Assembly: GCF_013408145.1 (NCBI RefSeq)
Contig: NZ_JACBZI010000001.1
Coordinates: forward strand, 2,990,001 to 3,054,000
From: Nocardioides marinus
GTDB taxonomy: Bacteria; Actinomycetota; Actinomycetes; Propionibacteriales; Nocardioidaceae
DNA length: 64,000 nt
Reading direction: 5' to 3'
The position numbers and the translations under genes are program-made. The stretch's first letter is position 1, and the number at the start of each line of letters is the position of its first letter. This document shows positions 1-10,814 of the stretch, one piece after another. The notes under the pieces are model-generated. The model saw only the letters and a list, made by a program, of their open reading frames with translations. It was not told the origin of the DNA and did no database searches.

Positions 1-176
1 GTCCGCTCGATCTCGACCTTGGAGATGCCGGCCCGCTCCATGCCCTTGCTGAGCAGCTTGCGGATCGCCACGTCCTCACCGACGTAGGACTTGTACAGCT
101 TGTCGGCGTACCAACGGGACTTGTGGTCCGTGGACACGCCCAGACGGAAGCCGTTCGGGTTGATCTTCTGGCCCAT
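1..176 (-). CDS. rpsC: 30S ribosomal protein S3, N-terminal part (cut by window edge)
   Basis: This is the first 58 codons of ribosomal protein S3, a 30S head protein at the mRNA entry site. The N-terminus [14 protein letters not shown] is the family hallmark, and the following residues (about 15-58) match the stretch preceding the KH domain. The ATG shares its A with the TGA of rplV, so translation is probably coupled. The rest of the gene lies beyond the window start. Confidence 0.97.
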   Translation of the reverse strand, partial: MGQKINPNGFRLGVSTDHKSRWYADKLYKSYVGEDVAIRKLLSKGMERAGISKVEIER

Positions 177-607
177 CAGGCACCCTTCCCGTTCTTCTTC
201 TTCGCGGCGACGACATCGGCCGGCTGGACGGCCAGCGTGATGTGGCTGGTCCGCTTGTTGATGCGGGTGGCGCGACCCTGGGCGCGGGGGCGCCAGCGCT
301 TCATGGTCGGGCCCTCGTCGACCATCGCCACCGAGATGACGAGGTCGTCCGCGTCGAGGCCCTCGGTGGTCTCGGCGTTGGCGACAGCCGACTCCAGGAC
401 CTTGAGGACGGTCGCGGCCGCAGCCTGCGGCGCGAAGGACAGCGTGGCGTGCGCCTCGCCCACGGGAAGGCCGCGGACCAGGTCGACGACCCGGCGAGCC
501 TTCATCGGGGTGATGCGGGTGAACCGCGCGGTCGCGAAGGCGCCGGGCTGGTCACCCAGCAGCGACTCGCGGCGGGCGCTCGTGCGCGTGCGCTCGGTGG
601 TGCTCAT
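176..607 (-). CDS. rplV: 50S ribosomal protein L22
   Basis: L22 lines the peptide exit tunnel and binds 23S rRNA early in assembly. The 143-aa product carries the typical core, with [17 protein letters not shown] near residues 30-47 and the tunnel-loop end ([19 protein letters not shown]) near residues 105-123. It is longer than the roughly 110-aa E. coli protein because of an N-terminal extension and a Lys-rich C-terminal tail, both usual in Actinobacteria. The ATG overlaps the rpsS stop by 4 nt (ATGA), and the stop overlaps the rpsC start by 1 nt. Confidence 0.97.
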   Translation of the reverse strand: MSTTERTRTSARRESLLGDQPGAFATARFTRITPMKARRVVDLVRGLPVGEAHATLSFAPQAAAATVLKVLESAVANAETTEGLDADDLVISVAMVDEGPTMKRWRPRAQGRATRINKRTSHITLAVQPADVVAAKKKNGKGA

Positions 608-885
608 CGACGGCGTCCCTTCCGGTCTTCCTTGACGTGACCCTTGTAGGTGCGGGTGGGAGCGAACTCGCCCAGCTTGTGACCGACCATGGAGTCGGAC
701 ACGAACACCGGGACGTGCTTGCGACCGTCGTGCACCGCGATCGTGTGACCGATCATCGCCGGCACGATCATCGAGCGGCGCGACCAGGTCTTGATGACGT
801 TGTGCGAGCCCTTCTCGTTCTCGGCGTCCACCTTCTTCATGAGGTGGTCGTCGACGAAGGGGCCCTTCTTCAGGCTGCGAGGCAT
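604..885 (-). CDS. rpsS: 30S ribosomal protein S19
   Basis: S19 is a small-subunit head protein that contacts S13 and the A-site finger. The 93-aa sequence opens with [19 protein letters not shown] and contains the conserved [17 protein letters not shown] segment near residues 45-61, so it is full length. It lies 5 nt downstream of rplB and overlaps rplV by 4 nt in the S10 operon. Order and spacing are standard, and nothing is unusual. Confidence 0.98.
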   Translation of the reverse strand: MPRSLKKGPFVDDHLMKKVDAENEKGSHNVIKTWSRRSMIVPAMIGHTIAVHDGRKHVPVFVSDSMVGHKLGEFAPTRTYKGHVKEDRKGRRR

Positions 886-890
886 TCTGG

Positions 891-1727
<837 letters not shown>

Positions 1728-1753
1728 TGTCTTTTTCCTCAGTCCTCGCCCGG

Positions 1754-2056
1754 TCAGCCGACCTGGCCGAAGATGTCGATGCGGTGCCCCTCAGCCAGGC
1801 TGACGATCGCGCGCTTGGTGTCCTTGCGCTTGCCCAGACCGTTGCGGGTGCGACGGGTCTTGCCGTTGCGGTTCAGGGTGTTCACCGAGGTGACCTTGAC
1901 GTTGAAGATCTTCTCGACCGCGATCTTGATCTCGGTCTTGTTGGCGTCGGGCCGCACGATGAAGGTGTACTTGTTCGCGTCGAGCAGGCCGTAGCTCTTC
2001 TCGGACACGACCGGCGCGATCAGGACGTCGCGGTGGTCCTTGTGCAGGGTGCTCAC
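1754..2056 (-). CDS. rplW: 50S ribosomal protein L23
   Basis: L23 lies at the tunnel exit and docks trigger factor and SRP. The 100-aa product has the conserved [21 protein letters not shown] start region and the [18 protein letters not shown] loop near residues 66-83. The start is GTG, overlapping the rplD stop as GTGA, consistent with coupled translation. This is a normal position in the S10 operon. Confidence 0.97.
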   Translation of the reverse strand: MSTLHKDHRDVLIAPVVSEKSYGLLDANKYTFIVRPDANKTEIKIAVEKIFNVKVTSVNTLNRNGKTRRTRNGLGKRKDTKRAIVSLAEGHRIDIFGQVG

Positions 2057-2673
2057 TTGCTGGCCTCCTTCTCGGTCGTGCCGGTGCCCACGAACGCGTC
2101 GTACGCGCCCTTGGTGAAGACCACGTCGTCGGAGGCGAGCACGTCGTAGGTGTTGATCTGGTCGACGGCCACGATGTGCACCTCGGGCGCGTTGCGCAGC
2201 GAGAGCCAGGTGACGGAGTCGGTGCGCTCGAGGACGACGAGGAACTTCGTCCGCTCGCTCAGCCCGGCCAGGGCGGCGAGGCCGGCCTTGGTGGAGGGCT
2301 TGTCACCCTCGACGAGCGCCTCCACGACGTGGATGCGACCGTTCTGGGCCCGGTCCGAGAGGGCACCGCGCAGCGCGGCGGCCTTCATCTTCTTGGGGGT
2401 CCGCTGGTCGTAGCTGCGCGGCTGCGGGCCGTGCACGGTGCCACCACCGGCGAACTGCGGGGCGCGGGTCGAGCCCTGGCGGGCGCGGCCGGTGCCCTTC
2501 TGCTTGTAGGGCTTGCGGCCACCGCCGCGGACCTCGCCGCGGGTCTTGGTGGCGTGCGTGCCCTGGCGGGCGGCGGCCTGCTGCGCGACGACGACCTGGT
2601 GGATCAGCGGCACGTTGACCGCGACGTCGAAGATCTCGGCGGGCAGGTCGACCTTGACGGTCTTGACAGACAT
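2053..2673 (-). CDS. rplD: 50S ribosomal protein L4
   Basis: L4 has a globular domain plus an extended loop that reaches the exit tunnel. The 206-aa protein contains the loop signature with [18 protein letters not shown] (about residues 50-67), where macrolide-resistance changes fall in other species; the residues here look wild type. In E. coli L4 also represses the S10 operon through the mRNA leader, but that regulation is not established for Actinobacteria. The gene starts 2 nt after the rplC stop. Confidence 0.97.
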   Translation of the reverse strand: MSVKTVKVDLPAEIFDVAVNVPLIHQVVVAQQAAARQGTHATKTRGEVRGGGRKPYKQKGTGRARQGSTRAPQFAGGGTVHGPQPRSYDQRTPKKMKAAALRGALSDRAQNGRIHVVEALVEGDKPSTKAGLAALAGLSERTKFLVVLERTDSVTWLSLRNAPEVHIVAVDQINTYDVLASDDVVFTKGAYDAFVGTGTTEKEASK

Positions 2674-2675
2674 GC

Positions 2676-3335
2676 TCAGGCCTCCTGGGTCTTCTTGGCG
2701 GCGGAGCGGAGGACCACGAGACCGCCCTTGGGGCCGGGGACGGCACCCTTGAGCAGGATCAGGCCCTTCTCGACGTCGACCGCGTGCACGGTGATGTTCT
2801 GGGTGGTGACGGTGTCGTTACCCATGCGGCCGGCCATCCGGACACCCTTGAACACGCGACCGGGGGTCGCGCAGGCGCCGATCGAGCCGGGCTTGCGGTG
2901 GTTGCGGTGGGCACCGTGCGAGGCGGAGACACCGGCGAAGCCGTGACGCTTCATCGTGCCGGCGAACCCCTTGCCCTTGCTGGTGCCGGTGACGTCGATC
3001 TCCTCGCCGGCGGCGAAGGTGTCGACGGCCAGCTCCTGGCCGACGGTGTACTCACCGGCGGTCGTGGTGCGGATCTCGACCATGTGGCGGCGCGGGGTCG
3101 TGCCGGCCTTGGCGAAGTGCCCGGCGGTCGGCTTGGTGACCTTGCGGCCCTCGATCTCGCCGTACCCGATCTGCACGGCGTTGTAGCCGTCGACCTCGGG
3201 GGTGCGGACCTGGGTGACCACGTTGGTCGCCGCGGCGACGACGGTCACGGGGACGACCTTGTTGTTCTCGTCCCAGAGCTGGGTCATGCCGAGCTTGGTG
3301 CCCAGCAGGCCCTTCACGTTGCGTTCGAAAGTCAT
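2676..3335 (-). CDS. rplC: 50S ribosomal protein L3
   Basis: L3 binds 23S rRNA domain VI near the peptidyl-transferase centre. The 219-aa product begins with an actinobacterial-style extension ([20 protein letters not shown]). It carries the conserved [19 protein letters not shown] segment near residues 117-135 and [16 protein letters not shown] near 151-166. It lies 11 nt downstream of rpsJ in the S10 operon. Confidence 0.97.
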   Translation of the reverse strand: MTFERNVKGLLGTKLGMTQLWDENNKVVPVTVVAAATNVVTQVRTPEVDGYNAVQIGYGEIEGRKVTKPTAGHFAKAGTTPRRHMVEIRTTTAGEYTVGQELAVDTFAAGEEIDVTGTSKGKGFAGTMKRHGFAGVSASHGAHRNHRKPGSIGACATPGRVFKGVRMAGRMGNDTVTTQNITVHAVDVEKGLILLKGAVPGPKGGLVVLRSAAKKTQEA

Positions 3336-3346
3336 GTCGTCTGACC

Positions 3347-3655
3347 TCAGAGCTTGATCTCGATGTCGACGCCCGCCGGGAGGTCCAGGCGCATGAGCGA
3401 GTCGACGGTCTTCGGCGTGGGGTCGATGATGTCGATGAGGCGCTTGTGGGTGCGCATCTCGAAGTGCTCGCGGGAGTCCTTGTACTTGTGGGGCGAGCGG
3501 ATGACGCAGTACACGTTCTTCTCGGTCGGCAGCGGCACCGGGCCGGCGACCTTGGCACCCGTGCGGGTGACGGTGTCCACGATCTTGCGCGCCGAGGTGT
3601 CGATCACCTCGTGGTCATAGGCCTTGAGCCTGATGCGGATCTTCTGTCCCGCCAT
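3347..3655 (-). CDS. rpsJ: 30S ribosomal protein S10 / NusE
   Basis: S10 is a 30S head protein. As NusE it also joins antitermination complexes with NusB and links ribosomes to NusG. The start at 3655 gives [20 protein letters not shown], 102 aa, which matches the usual family length. The frame stays open further upstream, but that extension has no S10 homology and lies in the operon leader. The gene is the first of the S10 operon. A leader of about 120 nt precedes it and shares an element with the str leader. Confidence 0.97.
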   Translation of the reverse strand: MAGQKIRIRLKAYDHEVIDTSARKIVDTVTRTGAKVAGPVPLPTEKNVYCVIRSPHKYKDSREHFEMRTHKRLIDIIDPTPKTVDSLMRLDLPAGVDIEIKL

Positions 3656-3800
3656 AGGTCTCTCTCGTCCTTCTTCGTCAGTCCTGCCGCGTGCGTGTCC
3701 CGGGACGTCCTCGGGCTTGAGTCGGTCCCGCCCTGGCTCCACCCCCACCCAGCGGCCGACCCCCGCGGTCGGGCGTGTCGTACATCCTGAAAAAGACGTC
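3656..3800 (-). promoter_or_regulatory. S10 operon promoter and 5' leader with an element shared with the str operon
   Basis: On the minus strand a CAGGAT hexamer (3789 to 3784) stands just upstream of CGACACGCCCGACCGCGGGG (3780 to 3761). The same block recurs with one substitution in the leader of rpsL (10736 to 10716). If CAGGAT is the -10, transcription starts inside the CGACACG part, so the element would form the 5' end of the S10 mRNA. Shared leaders on the two main ribosomal protein operons suggest a common control. The hexamer assignment is inference; the shared block is seen directly. Confidence 0.6.
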
Positions 3801-4120
3801 CGCGCACGCTGAGGACCGGGATCCTGCTGCTGTGTGCTGTGGTGGCACCCGATGGTTCATCGGGCTGATCGGGTCTCCCCTCACATCTCTGCGAGGCTCC
3901 TCGCATCGCTGCGAGTGGATGTGGCCGCACGCGCGACGACTGAGGCATCTGCACCAGCTGGTGCGGGAGACACGATTCAGAAGTCAAGGTGTGGCACACC
4001 CCGGCGACCCGCCGGAGCAACCGGACTATCTTGGCAGACACCCCCGCCTCGAACAAATTCGAGGACGCGTCCGGTCCCCGACCGGCTCCGGGCACCGCCC
4101 CGATCCTCCCAGGAGAGCCC
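3801..4120. other. Intergenic region between divergent rpsJ and the AhpD-like gene
   Basis: This stretch of about 320 bp has no convincing gene. It holds part of the upstream region of the S10 promoter, a plus-strand TATCTT hexamer at 4027-4032 as a possible -10 for the AhpD-like gene, and a perfect inverted repeat at 4047-4064. Several weaker short repeats (such as GCGAGG/CTCGCA-type words around 3890-3915) are present without clear meaning. No RNA gene was recognised. Confidence 0.5.
4047..4064. promoter_or_regulatory. Inverted repeat, possible operator of the AhpD-like gene
   Basis: CCTCGAA and TTCGAGG arms flank a CAAA centre: 7 + 4 + 7 with no mismatch. It lies 14 nt downstream of a TATCTT -10-like hexamer and 56 nt upstream of the AhpD-like start, so it would sit in the early leader where a repressor could block transcription. 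It resembles a LexA box but is two bases too short. The binding protein is unknown. Confidence 0.4.
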
Positions 4121-4618
4121 ATGATCATCGACGTCCCCACCGGCAAGGACCCGCTCACCTACGTGTGGGGCGAGCTCGTGCCGGGCATCGGACCGGCCGC
4201 GGCCGGGTTCTCGGCGGCGGTCTACGCCCACTCGACCCTCGCCCTGCGTGAGTTCGAGGCCGCGCGGCTGACCATCGCCCGGGTCAACGGATGCCTGTTC
4301 TGCCTGGACTACCGCACCGAGCGCGACGGCGAGCGCGTCGACGCGGGCTTCTTCGACGAGGTCTCCGACTGGCGCACGAGCACGGCGCTGGAGCCTCGCG
4401 TGCGCCTCGCGGCGGAGTACGCCGAGCGGTTCGCCACCGAGCACCACGGGTTGGACGAGGAGTTCTGGGGGCGGTTCAAGGCGGCGTACTCCGACCGGGA
4501 GCTGGTGGAGCTCACGATGTGCCTGGGGTCGTGGATCGCCTTCGGCCGTCTCAACCGGGTGACCGGGCTGGACGAGGTGTGCAGCCTGCCCGCCCACGTC
4601 CCGGGCGCCTCGCGCTGA
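4121..4618 (+). CDS. AhpD-like / carboxymuconolactone decarboxylase-family protein
   Basis: The 165-aa protein carries the CXXC motif NGCLFCLDYR near residues 49-58. This is the redox-active pair found in AhpD-type alkylhydroperoxidase members of the carboxymuconolactone decarboxylase family, followed by the helical core with LTMCLGSWIAFGRLNRV near residues 131-147. In that group the cysteines cycle peroxidase electrons. The actual substrate is not evident. The chosen ATG has AGGAG 6 nt upstream; the frame is open further upstream but that part resembles nothing. A hairpin follows the stop directly. The inverted repeat at 4047-4064 may be its operator. Confidence 0.8.
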   Translation: MIIDVPTGKDPLTYVWGELVPGIGPAAAGFSAAVYAHSTLALREFEAARLTIARVNGCLFCLDYRTERDGERVDAGFFDEVSDWRTSTALEPRVRLAAEYAERFATEHHGLDEEFWGRFKAAYSDRELVELTMCLGSWIAFGRLNRVTGLDEVCSLPAHVPGASR

Positions 4619-4652
4619 GGCGCGGGGAGGCAGCGGTGTCGCCGCCCGCGCC
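4619..4652 (+). terminator. Hairpin after the AhpD-like gene
   Basis: GGCGCGGG (4619-4626) pairs with CCCGCGCC (4645-4652) across an 18-nt loop, starting on the base after the stop codon. There is no T tract, as is common in high-GC Actinobacteria. It abuts the TAGCCT -10 hexamer of the next gene, so it may insulate the two units. Confidence 0.5.
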
Positions 4653-4664
4653 TAGCCTGGGGCG

Positions 4665-5441
4665 ATGAGCAGCCCCGACGCCGCCCACGACCTGTGGGAC
4701 TTCGAGGACCCGGTCGGGTCCGAGGAGCGCCTGCGCGAGGCGGCGGCCGCGGCCCCCTCCCCCGCCCGTGAGGTCCTCCTGACCCACGTGGCGCGGGCCC
4801 TGGGGCTCCAGCAGCGCTACGACGAGGGGCACGCCGTGCTCGACGCCCTCGAGGACGCAGGGCCGGAGGTCGTGGCACGCCGGCTGCTGGAGCGCGGGCG
4901 CCTCCTGCGCTCGGGCGGCGAGCCCGAGGCCGCGCGTCCCGCGTTCGCCGAGGCCGTCGAGGTCGCCCGGGACACGGGTCTGGAGGCGCTCGAGGTCGAC
5001 GCGATGCACATGGCCGCGCTCGTCGCCCCGCTCGAGGAGCAGGTGCCCGCCACGCAGCGCGCCCTGGTCCGTGCGCGCCAGTGCCGCGACCCGCGGGCCC
5101 GGGACTGGGACGCCTCCCTGCTCAACAACCTCGGCATGGCCCACGTCGAGCGCGGCGACTGGAGGGCCGCCCTGGCCGCCTTCGAGGCCGCCATGAACGC
5201 CCGGGTGCGCATCGGCGAGGACGAGCGGACCCGGGTCGCGCGGTGGATGGTCGGCTGGGCGCTGCGCCACCTCGGCCACGTCGAGGCCGCCCTCGACGTG
5301 CAGCAGATGCTCAAGGGGGACCTCGACGAGCTCGGGCTCGAGGACCCCTACGTGGAGGAGGAGCTGGCGCTCCTGGAGTCGCTGATGGCCACCATCGACG
5401 ATCTCGACGACCCACCGGGGGCGGGGCCCGCCGACGACTGA
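4665..5441 (+). CDS. TPR-like repeat protein of unknown function
   Basis: The 258-aa, acidic, Ala/Leu/Glu-rich protein is almost entirely helical. It contains at least one good tetratricopeptide unit (LLNNLGMAHVERGDWRAALA near residues 149-168) with flanking degenerate repeats, so it is probably a cytosolic scaffold. No enzymatic motif is seen. A TAGCCT hexamer at 4653-4658 lies 6 nt upstream of the ATG with no Shine-Dalgarno between, which indicates a leaderless transcript. It converges with trmB (10 nt between stops). It may be a tuf/S10-region insertion specific to this lineage. Confidence 0.75.
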   Translation: MSSPDAAHDLWDFEDPVGSEERLREAAAAAPSPAREVLLTHVARALGLQQRYDEGHAVLDALEDAGPEVVARRLLERGRLLRSGGEPEAARPAFAEAVEVARDTGLEALEVDAMHMAALVAPLEEQVPATQRALVRARQCRDPRARDWDASLLNNLGMAHVERGDWRAALAAFEAAMNARVRIGEDERTRVARWMVGWALRHLGHVEAALDVQQMLKGDLDELGLEDPYVEEELALLESLMATIDDLDDPPGAGPADD

Positions 5442-5450
5442 GCGTCGGGG

Positions 5451-6182
5451 TCAGACCCGGCGGTAGAGCAGGTCGGTGATCTCCCGGTCCACCGCGAGGC
5501 CCTTGCGCTCGAACTTCGTCACCGGGCGGTCGGCCCACCGCTCCACACGTCCACCCTCGAGCGCGGGCTCGGCGTCGAGCGTCGCGACCATGTGCTCGGC
5601 GTACGGCGCCCAGTCGGTCGCCAGGCGCCAGACACCGCCGGGTCGCAGCCGCGAGGCCACCAGCGCGGCGAAGTCGGGCTGGACGAGACGACGCTTGTGG
5701 TGGCGCGCCTTGGGCCACGGGTCGGGGAAGAAGGTCCACAGCTCCTCGAGCCCGCCGGGTGCCACCAGGTGCTCCAGGGACCAGACGGCGTCGACCGAGC
5801 AGAACCGGACGTTCTCGGCGCCTGCGGTGGCGACCTCGGCGAGCGAGGCGGCCACGCCGGGGCGCCAGACCTCCAGGGCCAGCACGTTCTGCTCCGGCCG
5901 CGCGGCGGCCAGGACTCCGGTCGCCTCCCCCACGCCGCAGCCGATCTCCACGACCAGCGGGGCGGTGCGTCCGAACCGCTCGGCGAGGTCGAAACCGGGC
6001 TGGTCGACGTCCTCGTCCGGGATCACCCAGCGCGACGCGTGGGCGTCCCAGGCCTCCTGCTGGGTCGGGGTGAACCGGCTGCCCCGGCGGGAGTAGCTCA
6101 GCACCTCTCGCATGCGACGGCCGTCCTCGGTGAGCTTCTGGTGCGGCCGCGCGGGCGGGACCTTGTCGGCCTGGTGGTTCAC
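5451..6182 (-). CDS. trmB: tRNA (guanine-N7-)-methyltransferase
   Basis: TrmB methylates G46 in the variable loop of many tRNAs using S-adenosylmethionine. The 243-aa protein has SAM motif [14 protein letters not shown] (about residues 76-88), the TrmB signature [18 protein letters not shown] near residues 150-167, and a basic N-terminal segment. The start is GTG with CGAGGAG just upstream. It lies downstream of tuf on the same strand beyond a strong hairpin, so it is probably expressed partly by read-through. Confidence 0.93.
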   Translation of the reverse strand: MNHQADKVPPARPHQKLTEDGRRMREVLSYSRRGSRFTPTQQEAWDAHASRWVIPDEDVDQPGFDLAERFGRTAPLVVEIGCGVGEATGVLAAARPEQNVLALEVWRPGVAASLAEVATAGAENVRFCSVDAVWSLEHLVAPGGLEELWTFFPDPWPKARHHKRRLVQPDFAALVASRLRPGGVWRLATDWAPYAEHMVATLDAEPALEGGRVERWADRPVTKFERKGLAVDREITDLLYRRV

Positions 6183-6220
6183 GGGGCTCCTCGACGGGGC
6201 GATGGGGTCGGGACGCAGAG

Positions 6221-6250
6221 CGGCCCCGGACCTCGAGAGGTCCGGGGCCG
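6221..6250 (-). terminator. Hairpin terminator after tuf
   Basis: A 13-bp perfect stem (CGGCCCCGGACCT with its complement) closes on a CGAG tetraloop, 36 nt past the tuf stop. No U run follows, but stem strength and position make it the likely end of the str operon transcript. It sits 39 nt before trmB. Confidence 0.8.
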
Positions 6251-6285
6251 TCCTGGTGGTTCAGCCGGTCAGCGACCGGCGCGGA

Positions 6286-7479
<1,194 letters not shown>

Positions 7480-7546
7480 TGGGGGCTCCTCCTGGTGTGG
7501 TTGTTACTTGACTCGTGGGTGGTACTAGTGGTGCCGAGGGCTGGGA

Positions 7547-9667
7547 CTACTCGCCCCGTGCCTTCTTGACGATCTCGTCGGCGATGTTCGAAGGAACCTC
7601 GGCGTACGAGTCGAACTCCATCGAGTACGACGCCTGGCCCGAGGTCTTCGACCGCAGGTCACCGACGTACCCGAACATCTCCGACAGCGGCACGAGGGCC
7701 GACACGACGAGGTCGCCGTGGGACTCCTCCTGCGCCCGGACCTGACCGCGACGGGAGTTGATGTCGCCGATGACGGTACCCAGGAAGGACTCCGGGGTGG
7801 TCACCTCGACGGCGAACATCGGCTCCAGCAGCACGGGCTTGGCCATGCGGGCGGCCTCCTTGAAGGCCTGGTTGCCGGCGATCTTGAACGCGAGCTCCGA
7901 GGAGTCCACGTCGTGGTAGGCGCCGTCCTCGAGGGAGACCTTGACGTCCACCATCGGGTATCCGGCGAGGACGCCGAACTGCAGCGCGTCCTGGGCACCC
8001 TGGTCGACCGAGGGGATGTACTCCTTCGGGACACGACCACCGGTGACGTTGTTGACGAACTCGTAGCCCGCGCCCGTACCGGTCTCGGGGTCGATGTTCG
8101 GCCCGATCGACATGACGACCTTCGCGAACTGACCCGAGCCACCGGTCTGCTTCTTGTGGGTGTAGGAGTGACCCTTGACCTCGCGACGGATGGTCTCGCG
8201 GTAGGCGACCTGCGGCTTGCCGACGGTCGCCTCGACCTTGAACTCCCGCTTCATGCGGTCGACCAGGATCTCCAGGTGCAGCTCGCCCATGCCGGCGATG
8301 ATGGTCTGGCCGGTCTCCTCGTCGGTCTTGACGACGAAGGTCGGGTCCTCCTCGGCCAGGCGCTGGATGGCGACACCCAGCTTCTCCTGGTCCGACTTGG
8401 TCTTCGGCTCGATGGCGACCTCGATCACCGGGGCCGGGAAGGTCATCGACTCCAGGACCACGGGCTTGGAGGAGTCCGAGAGCGTGTGACCGGTCTTGGT
8501 GTCCTTCAGGCCCATGACGGCGACGATCTGGCCGGCGCCGACCGAGGCGATCTCCTCACGCTTGTTGGCGTGCATCTGGTAGACCTTGCCGATCCGCTCC
8601 TTGCGGCCGTTGCTGGAGTTCAGCACGGTGCCGCCGGCCTCCATGATGCCGGAGTAGACGCGGACGAAGGTGAGCTTGCCCAGGTGCGGGTCGGAGGCGA
8701 TCTTGAACGCCAGCGCCGCCAGCGGCTCCTCGGTCGAGGGCTTGCGGGTGACCTCGTTCTCCGGGGTCTCCTCGGCGTTCGGCTTGTGGCCGGTGATGCC
8801 CTCGACGTCGATCGGGGAGGGGAGGTAGTCGACGATCGCGTCGAGCAGGGGCTGGACGCCCTTGTTCTTGAACGCGGTGCCGGTGAGGATCGGGTTCAGC
8901 TTGTCGGCCAGGGTCGCGCGACGGATCGCGGCCTTGAGCTCCTCGACGGTGAACTCCTCGCCCTCGAGGTACTTCTCCATGACCTCGTCGTCGGCCTCGG
9001 AGAGGGTCTCGAGCAGCTTCTCGCGGTACTCCTCGACCTTGTCGGCCATGTCGGCCGGGATCTCCTCGACGACGTAGTCCTCGCCCTGGGCGGTCTCGCC
9101 GCGCCAGACCTTGGCGTTCATCTCGACCAGGTCCACGACACCGATGAAGTCGCCCTCGGCGCCGATCGGCAGCTGGAGGACCAGCGGGGTCGAGTTCAGC
9201 TTGTTCACGATCGAGTCGACGACGCGGTAGAAGTCCGCGCCGGTGCGGTCGAGCTTGTTGACGAAGCACATCCGCGGGACGGCGTACTTGTTGGCCTGAC
9301 GCCACACGGTCTGCGACTGCGGCTCCACGCCGGCCACACCGTCGAAGACGGCGACGGCGCCGTCGAGGACGCGCAGCGAGCGCTCGACCTCGACGGTGAA
9401 GTCGACGTGACCGGGGGTGTCGATGATGTTGATCTGGTGCTTCTTCCACCAGCAGGTGGTCGCAGCAGAGGTGATCGTGATGCCACGCTCCTGCTCCTGC
9501 TCCATCCAGTCCATCGTGGCAGCGCCGTCGTGGACCTCACCGATCTTGTAGGAGATACCGGTGTAGAACAGGATGCGCTCGGTGGTGGTCGTCTTGCCGG
9601 CGTCGATGTGCGCCATGATGCCGATGTTGCGGACCTGCTTGAGGTCGGTGGTGATGTCGACAGCCAC
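7547..9667 (-). CDS. fusA: Translation elongation factor G
   Basis: EF-G is the GTPase that drives translocation and, with RRF, ribosome recycling. The 706-aa protein carries G1 [19 protein letters not shown] (residues 19-37), [20 protein letters not shown] near 85-104, [10 protein letters not shown] near 139-148, and full domains III-V. It is therefore the canonical factor and not a paralogue. The start is GTG. The 80-nt spacer after rpsG contains GC-rich inverted words that could fold, possibly a processing or attenuation site. Confidence 0.99.
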   Translation of the reverse strand: MAVDITTDLKQVRNIGIMAHIDAGKTTTTERILFYTGISYKIGEVHDGAATMDWMEQEQERGITITSAATTCWWKKHQINIIDTPGHVDFTVEVERSLRVLDGAVAVFDGVAGVEPQSQTVWRQANKYAVPRMCFVNKLDRTGADFYRVVDSIVNKLNSTPLVLQLPIGAEGDFIGVVDLVEMNAKVWRGETAQGEDYVVEEIPADMADKVEEYREKLLETLSEADDEVMEKYLEGEEFTVEELKAAIRRATLADKLNPILTGTAFKNKGVQPLLDAIVDYLPSPIDVEGITGHKPNAEETPENEVTRKPSTEEPLAALAFKIASDPHLGKLTFVRVYSGIMEAGGTVLNSSNGRKERIGKVYQMHANKREEIASVGAGQIVAVMGLKDTKTGHTLSDSSKPVVLESMTFPAPVIEVAIEPKTKSDQEKLGVAIQRLAEEDPTFVVKTDEETGQTIIAGMGELHLEILVDRMKREFKVEATVGKPQVAYRETIRREVKGHSYTHKKQTGGSGQFAKVVMSIGPNIDPETGTGAGYEFVNNVTGGRVPKEYIPSVDQGAQDALQFGVLAGYPMVDVKVSLEDGAYHDVDSSELAFKIAGNQAFKEAARMAKPVLLEPMFAVEVTTPESFLGTVIGDINSRRGQVRAQEESHGDLVVSALVPLSEMFGYVGDLRSKTSGQASYSMEFDSYAEVPSNIADEIVKKARGE

Positions 9668-9747
9668 GTTTAGTCGCGTTCCTTAGGTCGAGGGGGTGCG
9701 GGGTGTGAGCGGGGCGGCGCGCCGGTGGGCGGCCACCCCGCCCGAGG

Positions 9748-10218
9748 TCACCAGCGGTAGTGGGCGAAGGCCTTGTTGGACTCGGCCATCTTGTGGGTGT
9801 CCTCGCGCTTCTTCACCGCGGCACCGAGGCCGTTGGAGGCGTCGAGGATCTCGTTCATCAGGCGCTCGGACATCGTCTTCTCACGACGGTCCTGGGCGTA
9901 GCCGACCAGCCAGCGCAGCGCGAGCGTGGTGCCGCGCGTGCCCTTGACCTCGATCGGGACCTGGTAGGTCGCACCGCCGACGCGACGGGACTTGACCTCG
10001 ATCGCGGGCTTGACGTTGTCCATGGCGCGCTTCAGCGTCACGACCGGGTCGGTGCCGGTCTTCTCGCGGCAGCCCTCCAGGGCGCCGTAGACGATGCGCT
10101 GAGCGACCTGCTTCTTGCCGTCCTGCAGCACCTTGGAGACGAGCTGGGAGACCAGCTGCGACCCGTAGACCGGGTCGACGTCGATGGGGCGCTTCGGAGC
10201 GGGGCCCTTGCGCGGCAT
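9748..10218 (-). CDS. rpsG: 30S ribosomal protein S7
   Basis: S7 nucleates assembly of the 30S head. The 156-aa product starts [20 protein letters not shown] and keeps the family core [17 protein letters not shown] near residues 42-58. It ends with the conserved AFAHYRW tail. It begins 1 nt past the rpsL stop, so the two are translated together. Confidence 0.98.
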   Translation of the reverse strand: MPRKGPAPKRPIDVDPVYGSQLVSQLVSKVLQDGKKQVAQRIVYGALEGCREKTGTDPVVTLKRAMDNVKPAIEVKSRRVGGATYQVPIEVKGTRGTTLALRWLVGYAQDRREKTMSERLMNEILDASNGLGAAVKKREDTHKMAESNKAFAHYRW

Positions 10219-10219
10219 G

Positions 10220-10594
10220 TCAGCTCTTCTCCTTCTTCGCGCCGTAGCGGCTGCGAGCCTGCTTGCGGTTCTTCACGCCCTGGGTGTCGAGCGTGCCGCG
10301 GATGATCTTGTAGCGGACACCGGGAAGGTCCTTCACCCGGCCGCCGCGGACGAGCACGATCGAGTGCTCCTGCAGGTTGTGACCCACGCCCGGGATGTAG
10401 GCGGTGACCTCGACGCCGCTGGACAGGCGCACACGGGCGACCTTGCGCAGGGCGGAGTTCGGCTTCTTCGGGGTGGTGGTGTAGACGCGGGTGCAGACGC
10501 CTCGGCGCTGCGGCGATCCCTTCAGGGCAGGCGTCTTGTTCTTCGACACCTTGTCCTGGCGGCCCTTGCGGACCAGCTGGTTGATGGTGGGCAC
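10220..10594 (-). CDS. rpsL: 30S ribosomal protein S12
   Basis: S12 controls decoding accuracy and is the classical streptomycin target. The 124-aa protein has [13 protein letters not shown] with Lys43 and [12 protein letters not shown] with Lys88, both the sensitive wild-type residues. The start is GTG. It is the first gene of the str cluster. The next gene upstream is a divergent-function MFS exporter on the same strand and not rpoC, so the promoter must lie in the 220-bp gap. Confidence 0.98.
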   Translation of the reverse strand: MPTINQLVRKGRQDKVSKNKTPALKGSPQRRGVCTRVYTTTPKKPNSALRKVARVRLSSGVEVTAYIPGVGHNLQEHSIVLVRGGRVKDLPGVRYKIIRGTLDTQGVKNRKQARSRYGAKKEKS

Positions 10595-10814
10595 CTGGTG
10601 GTTCCCCTTCTGTTTCTCATCTCACTGCGCAGCGCTCTGCTCCGCAGGGTGTGACGGCGGCCTGACCTGCTCCGCCGTGCGTGGCCGGGTGGTGCTGCTC
10701 AACCCGCGTTGCTCGCCCCCGAGGTCGGGCGTGTCGCCCTCAGCACGGTGCCGCCCCGGCTCGGGGAGGCGATGGACTGTGCGTGACGGCTGCTACCGGG
10801 CCTGTTTCCGACAG
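10595..10814 (-). promoter_or_regulatory. str operon upstream region and leader
   Basis: This 220-bp gap contains, on the minus strand, the block CGACACGCCCGACCTCGGGG (10736 to 10717), matching the S10 leader at 19 of 20 positions. By alignment, the -10 would be TGCTGA (10745 to 10740), a weak hexamer. The rest is GC-rich with no gene. The mRNA leader would be about 140 nt, room for regulation by a ribosomal protein or the stringent response. Confidence 0.5.

Noticed and set aside
4047..4064. LexA box upstream of the AhpD-like gene
   Set aside because: Arms TCGAA/TTCGA are separated by 4 nt (14 bp in all), whereas the SOS box needs TCGAAC-N4-GTTCGA (16 bp).
7718..9673. A 651-codon open frame on the plus strand opposite fusA
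   Set aside because: It is the third-position GC shadow of the true EF-G gene. The product is a low-complexity Leu/Asp/Arg/Gly chain with no family resemblance.
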